From positions 882,647 to 946,646 of the forward strand of contig NW_024468515.1 in the NCBI RefSeq assembly GCF_001632365.1: a stretch of DNA of 64,000 nt. The letters are read 5' to 3'. The notes beneath the pieces are model-generated. The model was not told where the DNA came from and searched no databases. It was given only the letters and a program-made list of their open reading frames with translations. The position numbers and the translations under genes were made by a program. Positions 1 to 12,145 of the stretch are shown in pieces. The first letter of the stretch is position 1; each line of letters starts with the position of its first letter. Source of the DNA: Laetiporus sulphureus 93-53 (taxonomy: Eukaryota; Basidiomycota; Agaricomycetes; Polyporales; Laetiporaceae).

Positions 1-3000
1 GCACGCCAACGATGGCGCTTTGCTCCTTTATCGCCCGAGCGGGATCATCTGAGGCGATGAAGAAGCTGCCGTACTGGGATCAGTAGTGTGGCCAACCCAT
101 CGCATTCTCCGCACTCACCCTTGTCCAGTAACCACACGTCCTGCACGGCTCGCGTATGGTACAGAGAATTGATCCGGGTTGCCAAGCACCTTCGCCACGT
201 CCAAGTACTGGTTGAACTTCGGCAAGGGCGGAATTGTCCCAGGCTTTGCGAGACTGTAAGTCTGGATGTCTCCAAGCTTTGTCAAGACCGTCTGTATGGC
301 CTCCGGCGTCATGAGAGGGAACCAGGTATACGTGCTGTCACTTGTGAAGTGGTTGGGCAGCGTGCGGAGGAACAGCTTGCCGAGCATACTGCCATATCCT
401 GGGGCATCAGGGTCCCGCTGGCAATCAGCGAAGCCCCAGGAGGTCAGGTTGTACGGAGTGTAATCGGCGGTGAAAAACCTGTCGCCTCGAGTAAGAGCAA
501 TGGCATCGCTGAGAATGGCACGACTGATGGTGTACGCTAAGCATGAAGGGTAAAGATCAGTTGACATTCCCGGTAGGAAAGCCAGAGATGGCGCACATGG
601 ACACAAGCCTGCTCCCTCCATGACGGGCTTCGCGGCTTCTGCCTGCAAACCAACGTATAACTCTAGGCGATCAATATCGCCGTACAATTTCTCGGCGGCA
701 GCTGCAACTTCTGGATCCGGATTCCACTCAAGGAAACTTGAATATCCTGACAAGAAGATGTTAAAGTCTTATCGCAAGCGGTCCTGCTGGGTGTGGCTCA
801 CTCTTCAGCCCAATGAACTGGGAAGGAATGGTACGGATTATTAGACTCATCAGGCGAATTCTATGAGATTACGTACCTGCCGGAAATCATTCAGGGAACA
901 GCAACCCCATTTCCGGTTCGATTCAATTCCCATAATTTCATGCAGGCGCATGACGTGGGGAGTTCCACGAGCTTTGAAGGCGGCTGCCGGATGCTGGGTC
1001 CTAAGACGCGCGAGTGAGATCCTTAATGAATATTACAGGTCGAACCACGTACGCTGTCTGTATGATGGCAGCGAGATCTGCATCGTTGAAACTCCCATCG
1101 GCTTGACGCTTCAAGCTGTTGGAGGAATCAGATCGGCAAACTATTTGACTTCAACAAGCTGTACATACCTTCCGAACGTCCAATGAGTGATATCAGGCTC
1201 CAATGCCTGCAGGTCCTTCGCGGTTTTCTTGAAATCTGAGATTGAAATCTTTTGACAGTAAGTCCTCAGACGTACCAAAGTTGGAGGAACTCTCATTTAC
1301 CTGATTCCATGTTTTACCGGGGAAAAATTTACCAAAGAGCGTCTCTATCCACTGCTCATCGTGCTGCGAGGTCGTAGCATGCCAGCGGTATAAGCAGTTG
1401 AACTGAGTAGCGACAGCACTTAGCATCCATGCCTACTTGCGCGCAAATTCACATACCTCAATGCTGCAAACGTTACCTCTGCCACGTTCAAACAAAGAGT
1501 GATCCATATCTCTGATCTCCTACAGCGCCAAGCACGACTGTCAACGAAGCAACAAATGCAGACAATCTCAACTCACTCCAAATGGATCCAAGCTCCAGCT
1601 GTTGCCATCCCGTACTAGTCCCAGGATCGCGCTGAAGTAGTCGGAGAAGACGACCGATGCAAACCAACCACAGTTTATCAGGCGCGCTGTTTGGAAGATC
1701 TCTTCATCTTGCGCCAGAAGAATCGAAGCACGCTTAGGGTCCTCTGATGGGATGAAGTCAGGATCGACGTATGTGCCTCGCTCGTTCAACTCGAGCAGCA
1801 TTTTCGCGATATACTATTATAAGCAGTTCGGATGAGCAAATAATCTGAACTGCTCCAATGGACAGCACTTACATTATGGTTCCGGTTGAACATAACGAGA
1901 AGGACACAGACGGCCGGCGGTAGGAGGAGCAGCCTATCTTCGGCAAATGTATCAGGATAGATAAGACCGCGGCCATTGCGCACTCGAATCTTGTCCTGTG
2001 TATCTTGGTTGTTGCCGTACAATGGAGCAAGGTCTACATAGGACGACGTTTCGTTGATGTTAACGTTCTCGTGAGAGGTGCGGAAGATGCTTCGGCAGGA
2101 TGTCAGATATCTACCTTAGTTTACACAGACGATATGCGACGCACCTATGAATGACGAGCGCAGCGAATGAGAACATCATGCTAGATAGACCAGCCGGATG
2201 CTTGACGAACTAGACATTATCAGTTAGATTGTGAACCTTACTCCAAAAGGAATAGTCGCTTACGGCCTCCCGCCTCAGTAGCGTGTCGAATACGAGACCG
2301 GCATCTGGCAACTCGTTCTGAGGGAGTGGATGCGTCTGCTGTACAGTCCGCGCATATGGGGTACCTGCTTTGCCTCTGTCTGGAACAGAGGCATTGTTGT
2401 TCGAGCCGTCCGCAGTGCGCCATGCATACTCGTTGCCTATGTATGTCAGGGGAGGATGTGGAAGGTCGTTGTACACTATCATGCATGTCAGAGAACCCGA
2501 AGAAGGCTGTGAAAGCATGAACTGCTCACAGAGTTCGACGACTTTAGTCGACAATGCTGCTCCCAGGGCACTCGTAGAATGCGTCGAGAGGAAGATAAGG
2601 ATATGCTCGAGCTGCTATAATGTCAGCGTGATGCGACCAATCAGCGCAGGTGTTCACTAACCAACATCTTACGATCATCAATGCCGTTAGGATGCTTGAG
2701 AAGGTCGACCAGACCCTCCTACAGATGCGGCGTCACACAAGTGACTGTAGAATGGGGCAAATTGACGGCTTACCACAGTAGCAATGTCATCAGCAATGGG
2801 TCCTCCGTTCTTTACCTATTCGTATTGTCAGCATTTCCACGTTTGTATAGACTCTGGCATTATTATCATACCGATTCACGGCATTTCTGGAGGAGCTTCT
2901 CTCCCCGAGCACTGATGTCTTGATCAACGCGCGCGATGTCATGCTCCTGTCGTTTCACGCAATGAGACACACGTGCATGGTAATAAGCGTTATCTTACCA

Positions 3001-3043
3001 CGGTTGAGGTGAACGACGATAGTCTGCTCAGTGTAGATGCCAT
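1..3043 (-). CDS. ppo: Psi-producing oxygenase (linoleate dioxygenase/diol synthase), N-terminal part
   Basis: Ppo enzymes oxygenate linoleic or oleic acid with an animal-peroxidase-like heme domain; a C-terminal P450-like domain then rearranges the hydroperoxide, giving developmental oxylipins. Sixteen exons join in frame: 1-65, 119-746, 802-817, 877-1000, 1053-1115, 1169-1235, 1276-1402, 1457-1519, 1577-1813, 1873-2089, 2145-2209, 2264-2611, 2662-2718, 2774-2815, 2872-2946, 2999-3043 (read right to left), about 746 residues before the edge. Family signatures are LPHPP, GKAGTPYAR, FAALVIHSIF (candidate distal histidine), DEEIFQTARLINCGW, FNCLYRWHATTS (radical Tyr and proximal heme His), HPAAAFKARGTP and RGDRFFTADYTPYNLTSWGF. 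The ATG at 3043 opens a Ser/Thr-rich leader. The P450 half lies beyond base 1. A 66-base stretch in exon 119-746 may be an extra intron. Family certain; exact substrate unknown. Confidence 0.93.
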
Positions 3044-3099
3044 CTGGGCTAGGCGCAATGACAGTGGGAGAGTGAGCTTCTCGCTTCGTGCCTGCCTCT

Positions 3100-3105
3100 A
3101 TATAT
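3100..3105 (-). promoter_or_regulatory. Candidate TATA box of the ppo gene
   Basis: A TATATA hexamer lies 57 bases upstream of the chosen ppo start codon and reads the same on both strands. Position and sequence fit a fungal TATA element. No transcript data support it. Confidence 0.35.
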
Positions 3106-4664
3106 GAGGAGGAGAAGCGCTGCATGGCTGTAGACAGGCATGAAGGATCCTGGATCTGTCGTAATGTATTGCCCATCGTTCCCTTCGGACACGACACTAC
3201 TAGACACATTCTCGTAGGGATTCCATGCACATGTCGCTGATATTCGGAAGAGTCGGTGGGATTTCCAGCAAACGAATGATCCCTGCTAGCGCATAGGCAC
3301 GCGAAGATTGGTTGACGAATCTGATTTCCTTTAGTTGGCCGTCGGCAGTTCATAGGCCACAAGGCCGCCGGGAGAGGCGCTTCGATACTAATGTATCCTT
3401 CCATATGCAGAGGACATGCGGATCTGCGGTTCCGACTGGCACGTAAGCGGCAACAATGGCGTAGAAACTAGAACTGGTACGTTTTTATCTTCCTGATGGT
3501 TCCCGTGATTAATGTATCGTATTTGGGCGCAGCTCGTCTTTGACAGTTCAAACCTTCGAGGATCGTGACCGCCCTGTGTTGAGCCGGCAAGCCAATGGAC
3601 AATTTCTGAGTCGCTGCAACGGATTCGCCGACATCAGACACATTATATGCGCACGTACTCAGAGCAGCTACCTGCGAGCGCTCCCAGACAGGTCGAGGCT
3701 AGGTTAGAATGTAGCGCTTCAGATTCCTCCATCCCATGTAACATCGGATAGGACCCACCCGACTATATGGAGTAATTGTCGCATTGATTATAAGAGATGG
3801 CTTGCGTACTCTCGGCCATGAAAGGAAACGACTTGCCAGCAATCACGAGTGCGGGAGACAACGCATAAATTTTCAAGACTCAGGTTGTGTGTCTTTGCTG
3901 CTAATTGGAATGGGACACACCGTAAAAAGTGTTCATCTCAGTGTCCATCTCAATGAAGATTTGGGTTTCGATCACGGACCATCGCAGTTTCCGGGCAGCG
4001 GCAGTAGGACGAATGTAGAAATAGGAAATCTCCTCACTGAGCTTGAGGATTTCTATGAACCGCCGTCAGCCAACCTGTAAAGCCACGATTCGTGCCATCC
4101 GTCGCTGTGACGTCGGACGAACTCCGCTTATCGACAAACCACTATGGTCGAGCGCTCGGATAGCAATTGAAAAGGCGGGGACTCGCAATATTCAACAGTC
4201 GCATGCAACTTACCCGGATTGAGAAAGATGGGCGTGGCATGCATAAGCCAGAATGGCCTATTCTAAGGAAGCATCATACGGCCAGAGATACCGGGCCGCC
4301 TCTAGAAGACGATTCCGTTCGTTTTAGTAGGCAAGCTTCCATGTCACTCACACAGCGCGAATCCGTCGTCAGTCGGAAGCGAGAAGCATGACATGAGCGT
4401 GGCTTTGAACTTGTCCGATTGTAGTAGTAACCGAGAACGCCAAGCGACCACACCTATGTAGTCGCGGGAACACACCAGTTCTTTCGTCCTTATTCGAGTC
4501 CTCTCATCGCAATCGATCTATGTCCGCCCGCTAATTTCATTCATTCGCAGTTGGCTGCCACACTTGATGACACACACGCACCTCACTCAATCGCAGCTTT
4601 GACAAGGCTTGAAATTTAAATAATCGGAATGTCCATTGGTCCGAATGCACCAACACAATCTACA
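3106..4664. other. Intergenic, no supported gene
   Basis: This stretch lies between the ppo start and the sec28 stop. Reading frames of up to about 150 codons exist on both strands but show no family motif or consistent splice pattern. It probably holds the ppo promoter and sec28 downstream sequence. Confidence 0.5.
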
Positions 4665-5780
4665 TCACGCTGTGGCGACCGCCAGCGGTGGCACATCGAA
4701 TTTTGCGCACAGCTCGTCAAACAAATCTGCCTTACGGTCGACGTCGAGTACCATCGGATAGCTCGGATATTGGCTCTGCAGTTGACTGAGGCAGCGCGGT
4801 GCACAGTCATCATCCAACTTATGCCAAAAATGTCTGGATGTGCACACCTGAATAGCTGGTCCGCTTCCGCATGCTTCGAGGTACCCAAGCCCGCCGCGAC
4901 GGTCATCGCAGCGAGCGTCTCCGCATCAGGCTTGCCGCCCAACTGTGATACGGCCTCCTCAAAGTCGCACTTTGCTGCTGGAACCTCACCGCGTAGCAGG
5001 CGCGTGACCCCGCGCGCGGTGAGCAGATGTGCAGAAGAGAGCGAGGGATTTCCAAGCTGCTCGGTGTAGAAAGAATTGCAGTCGGAATAACCATCCTTGC
5101 CAGTGACGAGGCCGATGGATGATTCGATGAGTTGCAAGAGCAGGTCGTCCTCCGACCATCGCTTGGCCTGATCGAACTCCTTGCGTGCAAGGTCAGGACG
5201 ATTGATTGACAGGTATATTTGAACTGTGAAAGCGACACTGTAAAGTGATTGGTGAACGAGTCGCGAAATGACAGATGAGAGACGCACGCCTCGAGGTTCT
5301 GAGTACTCGTCCCCGCGCCGAGAGTCTCCAAAGCCTCCTCAACTTCGCCAGCTAGCGCAAAGGCAGTCCCAGCAAGCACCCGCACCATGCCCTTCTCATT
5401 CTCATCCGCATCAACGTCCTCGCCCTCAATCTCGATGCAGAGATCCCGGAGCTCCTCGAGCGACGTGTCCTTCTTGTCTGCTGATGAGGCCACGACGTAG
5501 CGAGCGAGGGCGGATACCGCCTTTAGCGCAACATTCTCCGTATCCTCTGGGACTACCTGTGAGACCGCCTCGGGCTCGTTGAGCGCGATGTGTGCACGAG
5601 CCTGGTATACGAGAATCGGTGTGTAGTCCGGAGAGCCGGGGTCGGGTAGCGTGAGGTTTACTAGCGACTTGTATGCGCCTGATTCGCACAAATTTCAACG
5701 ACTAGTAACACATATGAAGCGTCGACCTGCATACCAAGGATGAACTGCTGTTTGACATGGTACAACTCTGAGGAATCCAT
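4665..5780 (-). CDS. sec28: Coatomer subunit epsilon
   Basis: Epsilon-COP is the TPR-like helical subunit of the COPI coat; with alpha- and beta-prime-COP it forms the outer layer on Golgi-to-ER vesicles. Four exons, 5735-5780, 5288-5678, 4848-5237 and 4665-4785, give 315 aa, close to the usual 290-320. The protein starts MDSSELYHVKQQFILGAYKS and has family hallmarks such as SPDYTPILVYQARAHIAL, INRPDLARKEFDQAKRW, LTARGVTRLLRGEVPAA, and near the end QSQYPSYPMVLDVDRK and FDELCAKF. Introns are 50-62 bp with GT-AG ends, and all frames close. It runs in the same direction as its neighbours on both sides, with no sign of shared regulation. Identification is secure from the overall pattern. Confidence 0.93.
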
Positions 5781-6096
5781 TGTAGCGTGGCGGTTCAGGT
5801 CGACTTCGATCGATATAGGCGCCCGTATGTCGTTGTGCTTGGCGTGCTTGAGTGACCTCAATGTGGCCCTCGGGCCTCGACACGCTTAGTCGTCCATAAG
5901 CCGCTTTCATAGGCTTTTCTAGTTTGCGCGCTACTGCTCATACGTTCGGCCATAGAGTCTCGCAGCCAACTTACCCGCTCGTGAGGTCGAGATCAAGGTT
6001 ATCTAAATATCGTTCTGGTATTGCAATGGTATCATACATGCGTGTCATATGCCAAATGTCCGAGTCTATGTCTAATCCAACTCCTGCGAGAATGAG
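5781..6096. other. Intergenic, sec28 promoter region
   Basis: 316 bases between the sec28 start and the stop of the next minus-strand gene. No gene or clear element was seen. Confidence 0.4.
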
Positions 6097-7048
6097 CTAC
6101 TTCACAGGGGCCATTTGGGTCGGACGCTCTACCAGCACGGTGATCATCTGTCCCTTGATGTACGAGCAAAGCGGATGAGCCTCTTCCTCAACCGTGATCT
6201 GCACATACCCTCCACATCCCAGAACGCCACTCTGCCCCTGCTTGCCATTCGTCTGCGGCGGTGCACCAACCGGGGCCGTGTCGGGCTTGTGCTTCTTGCT
6301 AACACCGGCAACCCAATGTGAAAGGCTGCTCTGTGTACGCTTCAGCGGCTTGGCACCTGCAGGCGCGGATGCATTGCATATCTCTGGCTGCGGTGACGGC
6401 GGGGTCGTAGAGGTAGGAGAGGGACTTGGTGGAGGTGGTTGTGGGACGGAGGAGACGATGACACGCCTCTTGCTGCAGTCACACCGGAACGTTTCCGTCC
6501 AGCATTTAGCGGTGAGAGGACGTGCGTGGACGTTGTTGCTGGTGAAATAATGAGAGTCAGCATTCAATTGAGGAGCACAGCCGATATGCAAACTCACCTG
6601 TGAGGATACTCGACAATATTGCGGAGCTCAGAGGACACGAGCTTCACCCGCTTTGCTGCAGGAATGGACGGATCCGCGATGATCGACTATGCGCCGTGGA
6701 AATTGACATATGGCAGATGTTGCGAAGAAGCTGCGCGTGCCTCTTGAAAGGCCCCGAAGGACGCGGCGAGGTCATCACATAAGTCGTCCCCGCTCTGGTA
6801 CACGGAGCATATGCATTCGCGATAGGCAACTGCTTGTTCCTCATGACCATCCAGACCGACTTCGGCTGCCTTTCTTTTCCCAAGCTGAGACCTCTTCGCA
6901 AGTTCCGTTCTCATTGCCTCCGTACTAGAAGCACAGTGAGCACTCCGAGATACCGTGTGGTTGCTCGTACGTACCTGATATCCGACTTGGAATCTGCCGG
7001 TGGCATCGGACTAGGTGTCTTCCATGTGTTTTGGGTTCGGTCGATCAT
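6097..7048 (-). CDS. Unrecognised basidiomycete protein
   Basis: Not assignable to a known family. The model starts at the ATG at 7048 (exon 6975-7048) and continues in 6687-6924, a short exon near 6598-6655 and a last exon 6097-6538. The junction around 6656-6687 is unresolved because no donor there has the right phase. The translated parts have a basic start with KRSQLGKRKAAEV, an acidic helical middle, then VKLVSSELRNIVEYPH and NNVHARPLTAKCWTETFRCD with CDC, a proline-rich linker and a C-terminus with GCGGYVQITVEEEAHPLC. The cysteines could form a small metal site, but this is a guess. The 59-bp intron 6539-6597 has good borders. Confidence 0.5.
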
Positions 7049-8219
7049 GGGTGGTACAGCCGCGCAGTTCTTCCACACTAGAAGATTCGGAACTGTTTTT
7101 AGAACGGAAAATGAATGTAAGCCGCATAGTCAGCGGGAGATGAGGTGCGAAGCGACGTGTCGAGACGCGTTGCGTGACGCAGTCAGGTGGTGTGACAGAC
7201 GCGATGTGTCACATCTCATCTAGTGATCGCGTGACGGCGTCGACTCCTACGACACAGCTCGAGTTGACGGAAATTCGGTTTTAGCCTGCGTTGATCGCAG
7301 CCCATAGCTCCAGTTTCCATGTATTATCATGCAATGCAGTAGGTTGAAGTGCTCTTGAGACGACTATATGCGTCAATTGCTATGCTCTCGAGACCTAGGT
7401 CGAGGTTGGCGATTCATCTACCAGAGATTCCTCCGCGCCCGCTCATGCATCGAACTCCTACTGTGAGGGTCACAATGTCACTCGGTGAAACTGTCTTGGA
7501 CACTACATTCATCTTTTGGTACAGGTCTCCATTTCGGACGTCACAAGATCCTAACGTCATCGCCACGATTGCTTCCGCAGTCCCGCTGTGGCCATCCGAC
7601 GTGCCCGATGGACGATGAGAGTCTCAGCCTCATACATAGGTTTCATGCTCTGGCTTGCTGTCCCGAAGTACTTGGTGGGAACAGGGGCCTGCTTACGATG
7701 GTTGAAGAAAATTCTAGATACTTCAAGCCGTCTCAAAATCTTGGACTTGTTTTTCCCCCTAAGATTCGGAAGCGCCTCGAACTCCAAGCCCCGCATCTAC
7801 CGCATACGTGCGACGATCATATACGCTCACCGGTCTCCGATATTACACTGCTGTGGTCCGCAGCGGATTCATTTTCGCTCACGGACCATCGCACCGACCG
7901 AAGAGGTTACCCGACGATGCGGCAATATTTCGGTTGAGTTGCTCAGCCACACACAGCCACATTGGCGCGGCACGGGCTGCGCGCTCTCGATCGCCCCATA
8001 ATGGCGGCGGGGCCGGAGGCGAATGACGTTTTGGTCGAAACCAACCGGTCTGTGTTCATTCTGGACGATTTTTTCCGGATCTCGAAGCACGGATCTGCTG
8101 ATGTCTCTAGGTGGAACGGGTGCCACTTCGGCCCATTCCAGTGCTCTATATATTGGCTCACTCATCACAGATGAGCCAGCACCATTCGCTGTTCCGTCTC
8201 TCTTACCCTCACGACTTAT
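7049..8219. other. Intergenic, open frames without support
   Basis: Overlapping open frames on both strands (for example plus 7588-8001 and minus 7869-8318) show no motif or convincing splicing. Bases 7150-7240 contain several ACGCG and GACGCG words upstream of the minus-strand gene ending at 7048, which could be MCB-like promoter sites. No gene is called. Confidence 0.4.
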
Positions 8220-8486
8220 ATGCTCACGAACATCGAATCGGATATGCCGCATACCATTAATACCATGCCATCCTCTACGACCCGTCATGTCGAGATAAAT
8301 GATACCCCGTTTCCGCAAAGTTCTCCTGTGGACGAGAGTATGCCGATATCAAGGGAACTACAGGGTGCAGAGCGCATTCTTCCTGGCGAGCGCACCGTGC
8401 GGAGGAAGAAGAGTTCATTTGACCTGCGCGACATATACCTCAGCGGCGGACCAGTTTATGCCACCGAGTACGATACGGAATTCTGA
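8220..8486 (+). CDS. Possible small protein or last exon, unknown
   Basis: An 88-codon frame from ATG 8220 to 8486. The composition looks protein-like: a Ser/Thr/Pro-rich start, then a charged segment with ERTVRRKKSSFDLRDIYL and an acidic end EYDTEF. No family is recognised. It could be the 3' exon of a gene starting in the preceding kilobase. It is convergent with rad9, whose stop is 274 bases away. Confidence 0.3.
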   Translation: MLTNIESDMPHTINTMPSSTTRHVEINDTPFPQSSPVDESMPISRELQGAERILPGERTVRRKKSSFDLRDIYLSGGPVYATEYDTEF

Positions 8487-8759
8487 TAACGCACTCGATA
8501 CTCATGCAGACTCTGTGAGTCCACAATCTCCACGTTCAACATCTATCATGATTACTCACGTTTGCGTTCATTAGACCGTCATGGTGGCGGACCACTTATG
8601 ACATTCACGACCCGTACGATATTGATGACCGCTCTTTGTGATTGCTCACTGTCTTTGTATGGACTCTCCCATTAAACGGAACTCGAGTTGTATCGTTAGT
8701 AACGCAATGTATCGTACACTTGTAGGTCGGATGGAAGCAATAGGACGGCAGAGTCGATC

Positions 8760-10734
8760 CTAATCCTCGAACAATGGTCTGAATGTCTGTGATAAGACGA
8801 ATCAGCTGCATTTTCAAAAACTCCGATACCAGAATGAGACAGAGTCCTCACCCTCGTTCCAGCTTCCACCTGTGTGGCCTGCATCTCTTCGTAAATATTA
8901 AGACTGCCTTCCCTTTCACCCTCATCGTCCTGTCCACTCAGCTTATCCTCCCCTTTCCCATCCCCAAAGTCCACCTCCTCCCCCTCTCCCTCCAGCATAT
9001 CCGCAAATTCCTCTGCAGTCATGTTTTCAATCCCCAATCCTGACGACCTGATTGTATACTGGTCTGCCTGCGATAGCTGGGTGCCGGGCAGGAACAGCGG
9101 TTCCTGCGTGCGCGAGAGAGGTGTATGTGACACTTGCGACATTCCGGGCCTGATCAGCTCCTCTTCGTATGGCTGCGAGGATGGCAGGAAGAGCGGCTCG
9201 TGTTGTGGTGACGCACTTGCGGCCGACGCAGCTTGAAAACGAGGAAAGGATGGAGGAGGCATCAATTCGGGAGAGAGCACTGATGCCGGCGGAGGGAATG
9301 ATGCAGGCCGTGGGATGGACGCGGGCGGTGGCATTGAGCCTTCTGGGTATACAGGCCCGCTATTGGAAGACTGCGTGGCCCGCGATGGCCTCGAGGGAAC
9401 AATCGTACCTTCTCTCGAACCTGAGCCTGAGCGAGACGTTGTGACGCTCGGCGCTGTATCGTCCTCGCGCGGCCGCTTCTGCCCACGCGGTTGTGCATTC
9501 GGAGTCGAGGCCATGACAGAGGTGCCCCGCCTCCCTGTGCGCGGGCCCGTTTCTCCCCGTGCCTGCGTGGTGGCAATCACAAAGAGCATTTCGGACACAT
9601 CGCCATCGAGATGGATGAAGATTGGCTCGGCCGGGTCGGTGAAACTTATCTCAAGTGCCAGAGAAGATGCTTCTGCGAATGCGATGGTAGCCTATATGCG
9701 CGTCGAAGGGACATTCAAAAGTGTTCAGCGTACATATATATACGATGCTTACATTGAATTCGCGGAGATGGAAGGCAATCGTTGTAGGCACCTCATAGAT
9801 CTCATAATTGTCAAACTCCTCCGCACTGATTGTCAGCTCTGTCGCCAGCTGTGCCCTGCCTTCTCCGGTCACTCCCATTAATACGACTACCGTCTATCGC
9901 GACGAAGCGGACGCACCCTTCGAGTCGATTGACGCCTCGATGCTCTTGACCTCCACGTCCGTTTCGCCAAAGTTCCAAATCAGCTGCGGATCGCTCTTCG
10001 GGCCCTTCACAAAGGGGAAGTGCTCAATCATATCCCGCATCGCACGGGGACCGACCGCCAGCCGCGACTGAAATGTCGGGTCAGGGATACTTGGCGCAAG
10101 CAGAGGCGTCGTCGGAGTTAGCAGCAACAGCCGGTGGGTTTTCACGACACCTGTGGATGCACGTCAGTGGGCATCGCCCGGCGACCTGAGTGGACGGCGA
10201 GCAGATATGGCGCGGAATTACCGTGTTTGCAGTGGAGACGCACAGTCAGTCTGCTCTCTAGGGTATCCTCATCGTCTGGGCCGCCGGCGTCGCGATCCCC
10301 ATCTGTTATGGAGAGCTCGCATTTGTCGACCGACTTCTCCACCGTCCTATGTTTGAGTATATAGAGCAAATTCTGATACACAAGTGTGAATGTTTTGAGA
10401 AATGTAGCAGATCACGTATTGCGCCCGAACCTTTGCGATCAGCTGGCCCATAACACTAGGCACCTCATCGGCATCCTCACCAGACGCCTGGCCACCAACT
10501 TTATATCTGGAGAAGAACTGTTTGCCATATTTGAAGCGACAATAAGCAGACTTGGAAGAATTGGTGATAGATAGAGCAAATGTATCGGGCGTCGCGTAAA
10601 CGACGAGATCCTCTCCGTATCGCGAAATGCAGGTCAACGCTCTGGTGAGTTCTGATGGTATAGGTGAGTACAGGTTCGCCAAAAACTTTAGAAACCGCAC
10701 GCTTGAGCGAAGTTACATCCAAAGTGGCCTGCAT
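8760..10734 (-). CDS. rad9: Checkpoint clamp subunit Rad9 (9-1-1 complex)
   Basis: Rad9 pairs with Rad1 and Hus1 in a PCNA-like ring loaded at damaged DNA; its tail recruits checkpoint mediators that activate ATR/Chk1-type kinases. Seven exons, 10701-10734, 10431-10651, 10222-10372, 9917-10150, 9753-9859, 8852-9691 and 8760-8786, give 537 aa. The clamp domain is clear: MQATLDVTSLKQLTRALTC, ISRYGEDLVVYATPD, TNSSKSAYCRFKYG, ILKHRTVEKSVDKCEL, LATELTISAEEFDNY and AFAEASSLALEI. The tail from about residue 310 is Pro/Ser-rich with at least six SQ/TQ sites, as expected of an ATM/ATR substrate. Choosing the acceptor at 8787 ends the protein FRPLFED, which resembles other Rad9 ends; the alternative acceptor gives an unrelated tail. 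It is divergent from TEL1. Confidence 0.93.
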
Positions 10735-11279
10735 ACCCTTCTAACGTACACAGACAAAGTTAAACTTGATGGATAGCGTATGGAATTAGAAAATGCGAAA
10801 CGCTCTCGCGTGCTTCGTGATGTGACTAACCGCGTTACGCGACGCGTTAGGTCACGCTCAATGGCTACCGCGCAAGTGAAACAGCTCCTCCGATGCGCCA
10901 TCCATGAACGTACTCGAGCTGATGACACAGGATTAAGAGCATGGAGTAATAACGATCAGGATGAGCATGAATTTAAATTGGTCCACGAATTTCAGGAGCG
11001 CAGTCTATACTGAACATGGAAATACGGAAAATTGAATCTAACTGACTTGACAGTCAGCCATAGGAACCGCTGATAGGATGAGGAATGATCTCGAAAATTC
11101 GCGAGCGGTTTGAGGGTGTCCAGCGTGGCTGAAATGCCCGGTCTCGGGTTGCGCTCATCATATTATACCTTGGAATGCTTCAGAGGAAGCGCAAAATTGG
11201 TTCTTCGAGGAAACGCGTACTATCGTTCCTTTCTAGACATTGCAACCGCTGGACCCCGCCATTAATTGGTTAAGTAGAC
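10735..11279. other. rad9 upstream region
   Basis: No gene seen. An imperfect palindrome rich in ACGCG words lies near 10815-10860 and could be a cell-cycle type promoter element for rad9. This is sequence similarity only. Confidence 0.35.
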
Positions 11280-11830
11280 TGGGATCGGGAGAGACTTGCC
11301 CATTATACGCGTGTCATGCCACGGGGTCAGCCTCCGATCGAGGAGCGGCACCGATTGATTGTTCAGGATGCTCTTGAAGGCGATCGTGGACGCGGTAATA
11401 TCGAGCTCTCGAATGAGCGGTAGCTCATTTATCACAAGCTGAGGTTAGCGTCCCGAATCCTCAAAGTGGACCTCGAGACCGAAAGCGTTGCTGTGACAGA
11501 AGATGGCGCATGCTTGGCTCTCCGAAAAACCTCCTTCATTCAGTCAGACTGGCGTGTGATCCTGATGCGACTTTTGTAGCCTCGGGGATCCGAGTGCATT
11601 TGAGCGGTAATAGTGGGAGCAGACTCGTGTGATCGTATTATTTCCGTCAAGATCTCTGGCGGGAACTGATTGATTGGAGCGTGTATTCCATTGATAGCGC
11701 AAGCGTGCCCTCCAATCTCTTCTTCTATGTTCTTGCATATGATCGAACCGTTCGTTTGCCAACCGAAGATGCGCTGAGGACACCAAGCGATATAGCTGCC
11801 GTTCCAGCAGCAGGAGTTCGTCATTCTCAG
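11280..11830 (-). pseudogene. Relic of an F-box protein gene
   Basis: On the minus strand a coding-like stretch contains an F-box start, HAPINQFPPEILTEIIR, preceded by the acidic helix usual in agaricomycete F-box proteins. After a stop and frame change come MKEVFRRAKHAPSSVTATL and then LPLIRELDITASTIAFKS, which look like the leucine-rich part of the same family. No single spliced frame could be built across these pieces, so it is read as decayed. Agaricomycetes carry large, fast-evolving F-box families, so such relics are common. Confidence 0.45.
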
Positions 11831-12145
11831 ACGAAGATTACAAGTGCACGTACTAGCAATGATCCGACAACGCAACGAAGGGCTGCAGATAACAGAGGAA
11901 AGTCCCGAGAATGATGAACTCAATTAGGCCTGTGTGTTGGTAGAGATGCTTGGTGAGCGATAAGCACCCAGAAGCATCATCAGCAGAAGAGACAAAATCA
12001 ACATGGCTAGTCCCGATATCTTGCCACCACGGGCCCAAGATCTCGCTCAACAGTACTGTCTAGTAGTTACCGTGCCGGCGGTACAGGTTCTTTGTGAACT
12101 CCTGCCATCCGAACTGAAGCCTTCGCAGGCAGGCCACTTCGATTA

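Noticed and set aside
1022..1052. 31-base intron in ppo
   Set aside because: Too short; using the acceptor at 1001 gives a normal 52-base intron and the family text ATQHPAAAF.
2955..3404. 149-codon minus-strand frame upstream of ppo
   Set aside because: It runs across the ppo first exon and intron in another frame; no family signal.
8605..8805. Alternative Rad9 last exon giving a 66-residue tail
   Set aside because: The acceptor at 8787 gives the family-like end FRPLFED; the other tail is unrelated to Rad9.
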